NCBI GenBank assembly: GCA_947476485.1
Contig: CANJQU010000047.1
Span: forward strand, 1 to 32,597
Direction: 5' to 3'
From: Chitinophagaceae bacterium
GTDB taxonomy: Bacteria; Bacteroidota; Bacteroidia; Chitinophagales; Chitinophagaceae
Length of the DNA: 32,597 nt
The notes beneath the pieces are model-generated. The model did no database searches. It had not been told where the DNA came from and was given only the letters and a program-made list of their open reading frames with translations. Positions 6,928-14,483 of the stretch are shown piece after piece (position 1 is the first letter of the stretch; every line of letters begins with the position of its first letter). The position numbers and the translations under genes are program-made.

Positions 6928-7551
6928 TCAATTCCCCAGAAACTTCTCCATAGTGGCAGAAGTATCAGAACTAATACCTTCCGATTTTACAATATTACGG
7001 ATAGTGAGGAAAAATATTTTGAAATCAAGCGCGAAGCTGATGTTATTTACATACCAGACATCATACTCGAATTTCTGTTGCCAGCTTATGGTGTTTCGTC
7101 CATTCACCTGGGCCCATCCGGTGATACCCGGGCGCACATCGTGCCTGTGGCGTTGCACCTCGCTGTACCGCGGCAGATACTCCACCAGCAGCGGACGGGG
7201 ACCAATAAGACTCATATCGCCCTTGATAACGTTGAGCATCTGCGGCAATTCATCGAGCGAAGTCCTTCTTATGAAGCTACCGACAGCGGTGAGCCTGTCT
7301 GCATCAGGCAGCAGTTCGCCGTTTTTATCTTTCCGGTCGTTCATAGTCTTGAACTTGATCACTTTGAACAGTTTCTCATTCTTACCTGGCCTGGTCTGGA
7401 AAAAGAATGGCTTGCCTGCATTAGCTATCGCCAGCAATATGACTACAATAATAAACACCGGGGAAAGTACAGTGAAAATAATGAGCGACACCAGCAGATC
7501 GATAACCCGCTTGAAAAAGTGAATGTATATAGATGATGAAGCACTACTCAT
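6928..7551 (-). CDS. PglC-like monotopic phosphoglycosyl transferase
   Basis: Transfers a sugar-1-phosphate from a UDP-sugar to undecaprenyl phosphate, the committed step of lipid-linked glycan assembly. At 207 residues it is the minimal catalytic form (PglC size), without the extra transmembrane domain of WbaP-type enzymes. Visible parts: basic FFKRVIDLL, one hydrophobic re-entrant helix with the helix-breaking Ser-Pro at about 30-31, RPGKNEKLFKVIKFKTM, the catalytic Asp-Glu pair in RRTSLDELPQ (about 100-101), GDMSLIGPRPLL and VRPGITGWAQVNGRN. Three bases separate it from the preceding GT4 gene. With PglD- and PglE-like genes next to it, the natural substrate may be a UDP-diacetylated or formylated amino sugar; that is inference. 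Confidence 0.92.
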   Translation of the reverse strand: MSSASSSIYIHFFKRVIDLLVSLIIFTVLSPVFIIVVILLAIANAGKPFFFQTRPGKNEKLFKVIKFKTMNDRKDKNGELLPDADRLTAVGSFIRRTSLDELPQMLNVIKGDMSLIGPRPLLVEYLPRYSEVQRHRHDVRPGITGWAQVNGRNTISWQQKFEYDVWYVNNISFALDFKIFFLTIRNIVKSEGISSDTSATMEKFLGN

Positions 7552-7554
7552 TAT

Positions 7555-8793
7555 TTATTTCTTCAGTATTGCACTAATAAAGTTCAAATATTTTTCGGCC
7601 AGTACTTCCCGGTCAAAATTCTCTTTGGCAAATTTATACCCGCTTTCACCTTCCCTTATTATTCTACCGGGATCATTTAAATACTGTCGTATGATGCGAT
7701 CGTATTCTCCAATGTTCTCCGGTTCAACATATACTCCGGCACCTGCGGCCTCCACCAGTTCCCGTGACACACCATCAATGGCCATAAGAATCGGTCGTTT
7801 GCATGACATGTAGTCGAAGGTCTTATTTGAATAAACGGTTTTGAATGTGTCAACCCGCTTCAAAACAGAAGCTCCCATTTCGGAGGCAAGAATGTAACGG
7901 AACACCTCTGCCTTCGGAACTGAGTCAAGAAACCTGACATTGGTGACCTTACGCTCATCTGCCATTTTCTTCAGCCTGTCTTTCTCCATGCCCTGACCGA
8001 TGAGCAGGAAAAGTACATTTGTATCGCTCAATGCCTCGCCGGCATCTATGAGCTGCTCCAGGTAGTTAGCTACGCCATGTGCACCAACATAGGTGATCAC
8101 AAATTTACCATCAAGTGCGTGTTCCTTGCGGAACGCTTCGCGGTCAAAATCATTCAGTAATTTTTCCGAGAGACTGAAGTCGGACGCGTTTGATATTTGT
8201 ACCAGTTTGCTATCAGGAATGTTCTTCTTCTCCCTCAGCGCTGTATAAAAGGCAGGCGTAAGTACGTTGATCAGCTTTGCTCTTTTATAAATAAATCCTT
8301 CTACCCAATAGGCCAGCTTTATTACCAGTTTGTTGGTGAGCACGCCGGTATCTATTGCCGACTCAGGCCAGAGATCACGCACCTCAAAAACAAACGGCAT
8401 ACGCCTTAGCCGGGAAATGAGATAACCACTCACACCCACAAACAAGGGCGGCGAAGTAACAATGACAACGTCGAATTTCCCCTTTGCCTTAAACAAACCT
8501 GCGTATAACGATGAGAACATAAAAGAAAAATACCCCCAAAGCCTTCCGATAAAGTGTTTGTTATACGCCTCAGATACATGACACCGCCAAACGTTTACTG
8601 CACCTTGACGCTTATTTACAAAATGCCTGCCTTTGTACTCTGCTATTTTTTCCTTGCCATTATAATGCATCATGCCACCGAGCACTGTGACCGTGTGGCC
8701 TTTCTCCGTCCAGACACGGGTAAACTCATTCCAGCGCGAACCGCCCGGATCATTTTCTTCAAGAAAGTATTGGTGTATAAGAAGGATGTTCAT
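7555..8793 (-). CDS. GT4-family glycosyltransferase, WbuB/WcaI-like
   Basis: Retaining GT-B glycosyltransferase of 412 residues. It begins MNILLIHQYFLEENDPGGSR, the start typical of WbuB/WcaI-type enzymes, which in O-antigen pathways often add the second sugar (L-FucNAc in characterised cases). FEVRDLWPESAIDTGVL and the donor-site part around FKTVYSNKTFDYMSCKRPIL are clear. There is no signal peptide; such enzymes act at the inner face of the cytoplasmic membrane. The ATG overlaps the stop of the heparinase-like gene by one base (TAATG). Pairing with a PglC-like gene is the usual arrangement for the first two steps of a repeat unit. The sugar transferred cannot be stated. Confidence 0.9.
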   Translation of the reverse strand: MNILLIHQYFLEENDPGGSRWNEFTRVWTEKGHTVTVLGGMMHYNGKEKIAEYKGRHFVNKRQGAVNVWRCHVSEAYNKHFIGRLWGYFSFMFSSLYAGLFKAKGKFDVVIVTSPPLFVGVSGYLISRLRRMPFVFEVRDLWPESAIDTGVLTNKLVIKLAYWVEGFIYKRAKLINVLTPAFYTALREKKNIPDSKLVQISNASDFSLSEKLLNDFDREAFRKEHALDGKFVITYVGAHGVANYLEQLIDAGEALSDTNVLFLLIGQGMEKDRLKKMADERKVTNVRFLDSVPKAEVFRYILASEMGASVLKRVDTFKTVYSNKTFDYMSCKRPILMAIDGVSRELVEAAGAGVYVEPENIGEYDRIIRQYLNDPGRIIREGESGYKFAKENFDREVLAEKYLNFISAILKK

Positions 8794-10682
8794 TAATCTG
8801 TTTCGACTGTTATATACGTATCTATAATTTTATTTTCTGCACTAAAGTAATACTCCTTTGTCGTTTCCTTCTGTCCGTATAAAGAAGAGTACCAGCCCTC
8901 GCGCTTATGTTCCATAAGGGGCTCACCGTTTTTAGTTTTACCGATGATGGTCACCTTATCAGAAAAATTTAAAGGAACGTGCCACTTTTGCCGCATATCC
9001 ATTCCCACCGGGGCCATGATCAGCTCATCCTTCACCTCCCACACCGGTACGTTCTTATGCTTAACAACAACCCTTCTATGCACGATATGCGGGTTAATAT
9101 ACCTGAACATATTTACCGATCCGATAAAGGTGTAGTACGCTTCATCTTCCTTTAACGAGGCCATTGCGTTTTGCGACCAGAAGAACCAGATAAAATGTCC
9201 CCCTTTCAGCATCTGGTCGTTATCATCGAGCATCACTGTATTGTGAGATGCGGTACCGCTGAAGTAACGCATGGTCTCTGCATCAGTATTGTATTTATAG
9301 GAACCGCCATCCGGCAAAATATTTTCTCCTTTATACCAAATATCGATATGCAGGTTGTCGGCCTGTGACGGGCGGTCTTTATATGTACCACATTTGATGA
9401 ATGTGAGTGTTTGCGGCTCTCTTACGAGGTAATAACCGCCATTGACAAACGTATGTATGCCATTGGCTGGTTGCCAGGGCAATCCTGCTTTGTCAACATG
9501 ATACCATGCAGCATCCTCCTGCGCTCCTATGCCAACATCCATGCCGAGGACACCGGCCAGGGCCTGCAATTGAGGACGATAATCGCGAAAATGACTGCTG
9601 CTCAATTTAAAGAACAACGCACCGTCATTTGCGCCATAATTAGGTAGCCAGCCATTTTCTTCCACCATGCAGGTACGTAAAAACACAACAGACTTCCGGG
9701 CCCGGTCATACACAACATCACTGAATTTTTCGCCGTTCCTTTCAGATAAAGCGATCGCCCATGTGAGTAGTTGCACCACGACCCGGTGATAGTTCATGGA
9801 AAACTGCAAAAAAGTACCGTCCTCATATACCTGGTATGCTATTTCTTCTTCAAACCATGCTTTTCCTTTCCTCTTCCACACATCAGCTCCCGGCATGGAT
9901 GGAAAAAACATACCGGCAAGATATAACGCCAATGTCTCGGTTATCGCATGATTATTCCGGACAGCGATACGTGAGAAATTGATATTGTTGTATACATGAT
10001 GCATGTGCCAGTATATGGTATGCTGGATCTTCCCGAACACCTCTTCGGTAAGGAGTGGTGAATTGCGGTAATAGTAAAGCGCAAAAAGCCAGTTCATAAC
10101 ACGCAATGACATTTCCTGGCTGCAGCGGTAATTGGGGCCGCAATTGACCGGGTTGCTTTCTATCCACGAGCTAATTTCGCTGAACACAAAGGATGCCTGG
10201 TCATCGTTGAAATGATGGTCATAACGGATAATATCGTAGAGGTAGGAAAACCGGGATTTCTCCCACACAAACTTAATGTCCCCGGCTTCTTTAGAATAGT
10301 CAGCGATCTCTGTCCAATGTTTATTAGCATCATACTTGTGACCGGAATCCGGATTAGTAACCCAATCGTAGTCTTTACCCAGGTTAGCGGATATACTGCT
10401 GAACAGCAGTAAATTACCATTCTTAATATTGTCAACCGTTTCCTTCAGCTCAGGCTTTGGATCCTTTGGAATGGAAAGCGATTCCCGGTCTTTGAAAAAG
10501 AAACTAACCTGCTGTTGCTTCCATTGCCCCAATGTGCAATACTGCTTGTAAGGCGGATTAACAGGGAATTTCTTTTTTAGCAACCCACTGCGGCGCATGA
10601 ACTCATGACGGGCGCGAAACCCGACATATCGCCACCCCATGTTACCTAAGAGATTAATTACTTTACTGAGTGTTCCTGCCAT
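8793..10682 (-). CDS. Heparinase II/III-like protein of polysaccharide clusters
   Basis: A protein of 629 residues (631 if a GTG at 10688 is used; I prefer the ATG at 10682). The first about 350 residues look like the alpha/alpha toroid domain, with the conserved RNNHAITETLAL block (Asn-Asn-His at about 243-245 from the ATG). The C-terminal beta-sandwich has DNLHIDIWYKGENILPDGG and SHNTVMLDD, the His-containing motifs of heparinase II/III and alginate-lyase relatives. These families cleave uronic-acid polysaccharides by beta-elimination. No signal peptide is seen (start MAGTLSKVINLLGNMGWRY), unlike catabolic lyases, and the gene sits inside a biosynthetic operon next to WecB and a two-domain oxidoreductase, a setting where such homologues are commonly found. 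Its true reaction there is unclear: chain trimming or a synthetic modification. Confidence 0.85.
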   Translation of the reverse strand: MAGTLSKVINLLGNMGWRYVGFRARHEFMRRSGLLKKKFPVNPPYKQYCTLGQWKQQQVSFFFKDRESLSIPKDPKPELKETVDNIKNGNLLLFSSISANLGKDYDWVTNPDSGHKYDANKHWTEIADYSKEAGDIKFVWEKSRFSYLYDIIRYDHHFNDDQASFVFSEISSWIESNPVNCGPNYRCSQEMSLRVMNWLFALYYYRNSPLLTEEVFGKIQHTIYWHMHHVYNNINFSRIAVRNNHAITETLALYLAGMFFPSMPGADVWKRKGKAWFEEEIAYQVYEDGTFLQFSMNYHRVVVQLLTWAIALSERNGEKFSDVVYDRARKSVVFLRTCMVEENGWLPNYGANDGALFFKLSSSHFRDYRPQLQALAGVLGMDVGIGAQEDAAWYHVDKAGLPWQPANGIHTFVNGGYYLVREPQTLTFIKCGTYKDRPSQADNLHIDIWYKGENILPDGGSYKYNTDAETMRYFSGTASHNTVMLDDNDQMLKGGHFIWFFWSQNAMASLKEDEAYYTFIGSVNMFRYINPHIVHRRVVVKHKNVPVWEVKDELIMAPVGMDMRQKWHVPLNFSDKVTIIGKTKNGEPLMEHKREGWYSSLYGQKETTKEYYFSAENKIIDTYITVETD

Positions 10683-10689
10683 CTGCACA

Positions 10690-13344
10690 TCAAAGGGTTA
10701 CAATGAATTCGGTGCCTTCATTTACCTTGCTCTTCACTTCTATTTTACCGCCTAACGACTCCACTTGTGTTTTAGTAATGTAAAGCCCCACCCCCTTGCT
10801 GTCGTAGCCCTGGTGAAACACTGCGTTCAGCTTAAATATTTTGTCGGCATACCTGGTCATATCAATGCCAAGGCCATTATCTTTAACACTCACCTGTATC
10901 TTGTCATTTTTCATTCGGGTGCTTACAGTTATCTCGGGCGGAATATCCGCTTTGCAGTACTTCAGCGAATTGCTGATGAAATTATAGAGTATGTTTTCGA
11001 GGTATGCCTTCGGATATTTGATGCAATTTACCTCGAGGTTTAGCAATATTTTTGCATGCTTTTCGAAAACAGCGCTGTACAACTGTGTGGTAATATCATT
11101 GACGATTTCTGTAACGTTACAGTCGTTATAAGGTATCTCCTTATCCAGCTTAATCTTCGTGATCTCCATGAGTGTGGCAAGGCTGCCCATCAATGAGGAG
11201 CTGCTCTCCTCGATCAATTCCAGTGCTTCATCCTGTGTAAAAAGCTCACTGATGGAATTTTCGGCTTCCGAGGCGTCGCCTTTGTTCTTTGCCGACAATG
11301 CTCCTGAGAGCATTTTAATATTGGCAGCAGGACCACGCAGGTTGTGCGCGATTATGTGGCTTAATTCTTCCAGTTGGGTTATCTTATTGATGAGATTTAT
11401 CCTCGTGGCTTCCATCTCAGCGTTCTTTCTGTGCAACTCATTCTCAAGTTCCTTCCTCTTGGTAATATCAACCACTTGCGCAATGACAAATCTTGGCGAA
11501 TCGTCATTGTTCCATACAGCAGATACAGTGAGTGCAACCAGGATGATCTTCTTTTTCTTTGACACATACCGCATCTCCATATTATAGGTAGATATCTGGC
11601 GCGTCAACAATTTTTTTATGAGTGTATTATCCTTATTAAAGTCATCAGGGTAGGTAATGTCTTTAAGTGTTAGCTGTAGTAACTCTTCCTTTGTATAATC
11701 GGTCATCTGGCACAGCACATTATTCACATCGAGCCAGCGGCCTTCCGGGCTTATCAGCGCCATACCGATGCCTGAATAATCAAAGGCATTGGCGAAGGTG
11801 TCCCGGCTAGTCTTCAACGCCTGCTCTGCAAGTATACGGTCGGTAATATTCAGCCCGTAACCGATCATCATCTGCAAGTTGCCTTCTTTGTCAAATAACG
11901 GGAACATGTTGCGCAGGTGATACTCAATTTCCCCTGAAGCATTGTGCAGCTTTTCTTCCCATTGTATCGGGTGACGCTCCACTTCTGCTGCATTGAATAT
12001 TTCCCTCCTTCGCTCTGCAATTGCCATCGGCTTTTTCTTGGCAAGACAATAGTCCTCGTCTGTTTTCCCGATGAGCCAATTGCGCAATTCGTCGTCTTTA
12101 ATTGCTATCGGGTTAATGAACAAATACCTGTGTTTGGGATCAAATACAACTATGTCTGCAGCAATAGAGTTTAGCACTTGCTCATAGAATATACGTTGTT
12201 CCTCAAGCCGCTTTTCTGAATTCCTTTCGTTTGTAACATCGCTGAATTTCCAGATACCTGCTTTGTTGTTATTACCATACGTCAGCGGTACATAATCTCT
12301 GGTGAATACCCTGCCGTCGGCCAGTTCCCATGGTTCTTTGAGCACTATTTCGTTCTTCTCTAATATTTCATCGGTACGCTTCGGGAACCGATCTGCGTCT
12401 TTGTAAAAATATTTATTGATGCCAAGGCTCTTACTGACGTCCCTTCCAACCAGTTGTTCCGGAGAACCGGAGATATTGTACATATCACAGAACATCTGGT
12501 TAGCAAAAATTATGGTGCGGTTCTCATCAGTAACCAGAATGCCGTTCTGGAGATTATCTATGAGTGTAGAGAGCAGTTGGGCTGCACCCGAATACCGCTC
12601 TTCCGCAATTTTACGGTCGTTGATATCCGTTTGTGTCCCAATAAACCTTAAGGGTTTGCCATCTGCAGTGAAAGAAACTGCTATGCCTCTGCTCAGTATC
12701 CACTTGTATGAACCATCCTTGCACAAATACCTGAATTCGACAGCAAAAACGGGTATTTTTCCGGACAGATAATCGGACCTCAGCTGATTGTACTTAGGCA
12801 TATCATCCGGATGTACTTTCTTAGCCCATTCGGTACGTGTGGTTATTTCTTCAGCAGTATAACCAAACGCTTCATGCCATTTTTCAGAAAAATAGATTCT
12901 GTCGGTCTGAAGGTTCACATCCCACATCCCGTCTCCTGCCGCATCCAGAGCTAACTTCCACTTCTCATCTAACAGAGTAGGCCCTTCCTTTTTTGAAATA
13001 TTTTTGACTGCTACGAACAAAAAGTCCTTGTCGGGATGGATGGGCAATACCTTAATGCTGTAGATACCGGTGATATAATCCTGAGAAATAGTACATTCTG
13101 TCTCTTCGTTCTCGCCGGTTTCAAAACTTTTAATGATAAGATCGCTTATCCTGCTGAAAATCTCATCGTAACCGATCTCACTTATCTTCTTGCCCAGGTA
13201 TAGATTCCTGTCACTGACTTTAAAGTTCTTACCTTCCCACAGCCTGGTCACGGTATCGGGTCTGGCAACCTCCACGACAAGGTCGCTCAACTGCAGCAAT
13301 GCATTTGCAATTGTCTCGATATCCCGTGAATAACTTTTGATCAT
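10690..13344 (-). CDS. Soluble five-PAS sensor histidine kinase
   Basis: An 884-residue kinase from the ATG at 13344 (a GTG nine bases earlier is possible). I see no signal peptide or membrane segment. Five PAS-like units precede the kinase core, at roughly 1-120 (weak), 125-255 (PAS_3 type, WDVNLQTDRIYFSEKWHEAF), 258-380, 382-510 and 512-635; several end in the linker D-I/V-T-x-R. A short coiled coil leads to the phosphoacceptor box LSHIIAHNLRGPAANIKML, the HNLRxP form frequent in Bacteroidota. The ATPase domain shows the N box (LENILYNFISNSLKY), G1 (DNGLGIDM) and G2 (GVGLYITK). No receiver domain is fused, and no response regulator lies in the window. It directly follows the wecB stop and precedes the heparinase-like gene by a few bases, so it should be co-transcribed with biosynthetic genes. 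Confidence 0.93.
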   Translation of the reverse strand: MIKSYSRDIETIANALLQLSDLVVEVARPDTVTRLWEGKNFKVSDRNLYLGKKISEIGYDEIFSRISDLIIKSFETGENEETECTISQDYITGIYSIKVLPIHPDKDFLFVAVKNISKKEGPTLLDEKWKLALDAAGDGMWDVNLQTDRIYFSEKWHEAFGYTAEEITTRTEWAKKVHPDDMPKYNQLRSDYLSGKIPVFAVEFRYLCKDGSYKWILSRGIAVSFTADGKPLRFIGTQTDINDRKIAEERYSGAAQLLSTLIDNLQNGILVTDENRTIIFANQMFCDMYNISGSPEQLVGRDVSKSLGINKYFYKDADRFPKRTDEILEKNEIVLKEPWELADGRVFTRDYVPLTYGNNNKAGIWKFSDVTNERNSEKRLEEQRIFYEQVLNSIAADIVVFDPKHRYLFINPIAIKDDELRNWLIGKTDEDYCLAKKKPMAIAERRREIFNAAEVERHPIQWEEKLHNASGEIEYHLRNMFPLFDKEGNLQMMIGYGLNITDRILAEQALKTSRDTFANAFDYSGIGMALISPEGRWLDVNNVLCQMTDYTKEELLQLTLKDITYPDDFNKDNTLIKKLLTRQISTYNMEMRYVSKKKKIILVALTVSAVWNNDDSPRFVIAQVVDITKRKELENELHRKNAEMEATRINLINKITQLEELSHIIAHNLRGPAANIKMLSGALSAKNKGDASEAENSISELFTQDEALELIEESSSSLMGSLATLMEITKIKLDKEIPYNDCNVTEIVNDITTQLYSAVFEKHAKILLNLEVNCIKYPKAYLENILYNFISNSLKYCKADIPPEITVSTRMKNDKIQVSVKDNGLGIDMTRYADKIFKLNAVFHQGYDSKGVGLYITKTQVESLGGKIEVKSKVNEGTEFIVTL

Positions 13345-13353
13345 ACCACCCAC

Positions 13354-14454
13354 TTAACTTAGTCCAAAAATACTGGCAACATGACTGATAATTCTCGGGG
13401 CGGTCTTTCCATCCCATAGTTCCGGTATACTCCCCTTCTTCCATTGCCCTGCAAACAGTTTTTCAAATGCGGGTGCAATACTTTTAGGATCTGTGCCCAA
13501 CAACTCGTTTGTACCCACCGTGCACGTTTCAGGCCGCTCCGTACTATCTCTCAACGTCATGCATGGCACCCTCATTACTGTTGCTTCTTCTGTTATCCCG
13601 CCGGAATCAGTAATTACGGCTTTGGCGTTCTTTACTAAATAATTGAACTCAAGATATCCCAACGGATCAATCAGATGTAAATTACTCGCTTCCGTTGCAA
13701 TTGTTTCTAATATTTTAGCAGTTCGCGGATGCACAGGGAAAATAACCGGTAAGCCTTGTGAAGCGTTAACTATTTCTGTTATCAGTTCTCTCAGCTTATC
13801 CTTATCATCTACGTTTGCCGGGCGGTGCAGGGTCATCATGATATACCCACCTTCCGTCAAGTCAAACTTATTCCATAGTCCGGGTTTGGTAAACCTTGGC
13901 ATCTGCTTGTACAAGGTATCAATCATTGTGTTACCAACAAAGAATATCTGACTTTCTTTTATGCCAATTTTTCGGAGATTGTTATTGGCTACCTCTGATG
14001 TCGTGAAAAAATAGTCGGTAATAGCATCTGTTACAATACGATTTATTTCTTCGGGCATGGTCCAGTCGCCGGAGCGGATACCCCCTTCTACGTGCGCTAC
14101 TTTTATATTATTTATTTTTTTGGCCGCTATGGAACAGGCCATGGTCGATGTTACGTCTCCAACAACAATGCAGAGATCACAAGGTGCCTCAAGCAAAAGT
14201 TTCTCATAGCCGATCATTATTTTACCTGTCTGCTCCGCCTGTGTACCGGATCCAACCTCTAGGTTGTGATGCGGATCTGGTATTCCCAGTTGTTCAAAAA
14301 AATCACCACTCATCTTTTTATCGTAGTGCTGGCCGGTATGAACTAACCTGTAATTCATATCCAATCCGCTGGCGCGGGCTACGGTGATCGCCTCGATGAT
14401 AGGCGCTATCTTTATAAAATTTGGTCTTGCTCCTGCAATGATATCTATCAACAT
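13354..14454 (-). CDS. wecB: UDP-N-acetylglucosamine 2-epimerase (WecB-type)
   Basis: Non-hydrolysing epimerase converting UDP-GlcNAc to UDP-ManNAc, or in FnlC/WbjD-type relatives epimerising C2 of other UDP-2-acetamido sugars. The 366-residue protein has the usual GT-B-like fold and landmarks: DIIAGARPNFIKIAPII at the start, LVHTGQHYDKKMSGDFFEQL, CIVVGDVTSTMACSIAAKK, VAHVEGGIRSGDWTMPEEIN, GNTMIDTLYKQ, and VITDSGGITEEATVMRVPC with DSTERPET. All expected substrate-binding segments are present and the length is normal. It is followed with no gap by the histidine kinase and preceded by the two-domain oxidoreductase. No WecC-type UDP-ManNAc dehydrogenase is present, so an enterobacterial-style ManNAcA route is not supported here. 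Confidence 0.92.
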   Translation of the reverse strand: MLIDIIAGARPNFIKIAPIIEAITVARASGLDMNYRLVHTGQHYDKKMSGDFFEQLGIPDPHHNLEVGSGTQAEQTGKIMIGYEKLLLEAPCDLCIVVGDVTSTMACSIAAKKINNIKVAHVEGGIRSGDWTMPEEINRIVTDAITDYFFTTSEVANNNLRKIGIKESQIFFVGNTMIDTLYKQMPRFTKPGLWNKFDLTEGGYIMMTLHRPANVDDKDKLRELITEIVNASQGLPVIFPVHPRTAKILETIATEASNLHLIDPLGYLEFNYLVKNAKAVITDSGGITEEATVMRVPCMTLRDSTERPETCTVGTNELLGTDPKSIAPAFEKLFAGQWKKGSIPELWDGKTAPRIISHVASIFGLS

Positions 14455-14483
14455 ATACCCAAAACCCCTAAAAGGGCTTCCTT

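Noticed and set aside
13354-14454. WecB as evidence for an enterobacterial common antigen or ManNAcA pathway
   Set aside because: No WecC or other partner is present; WecB-type epimerases serve many pathways.
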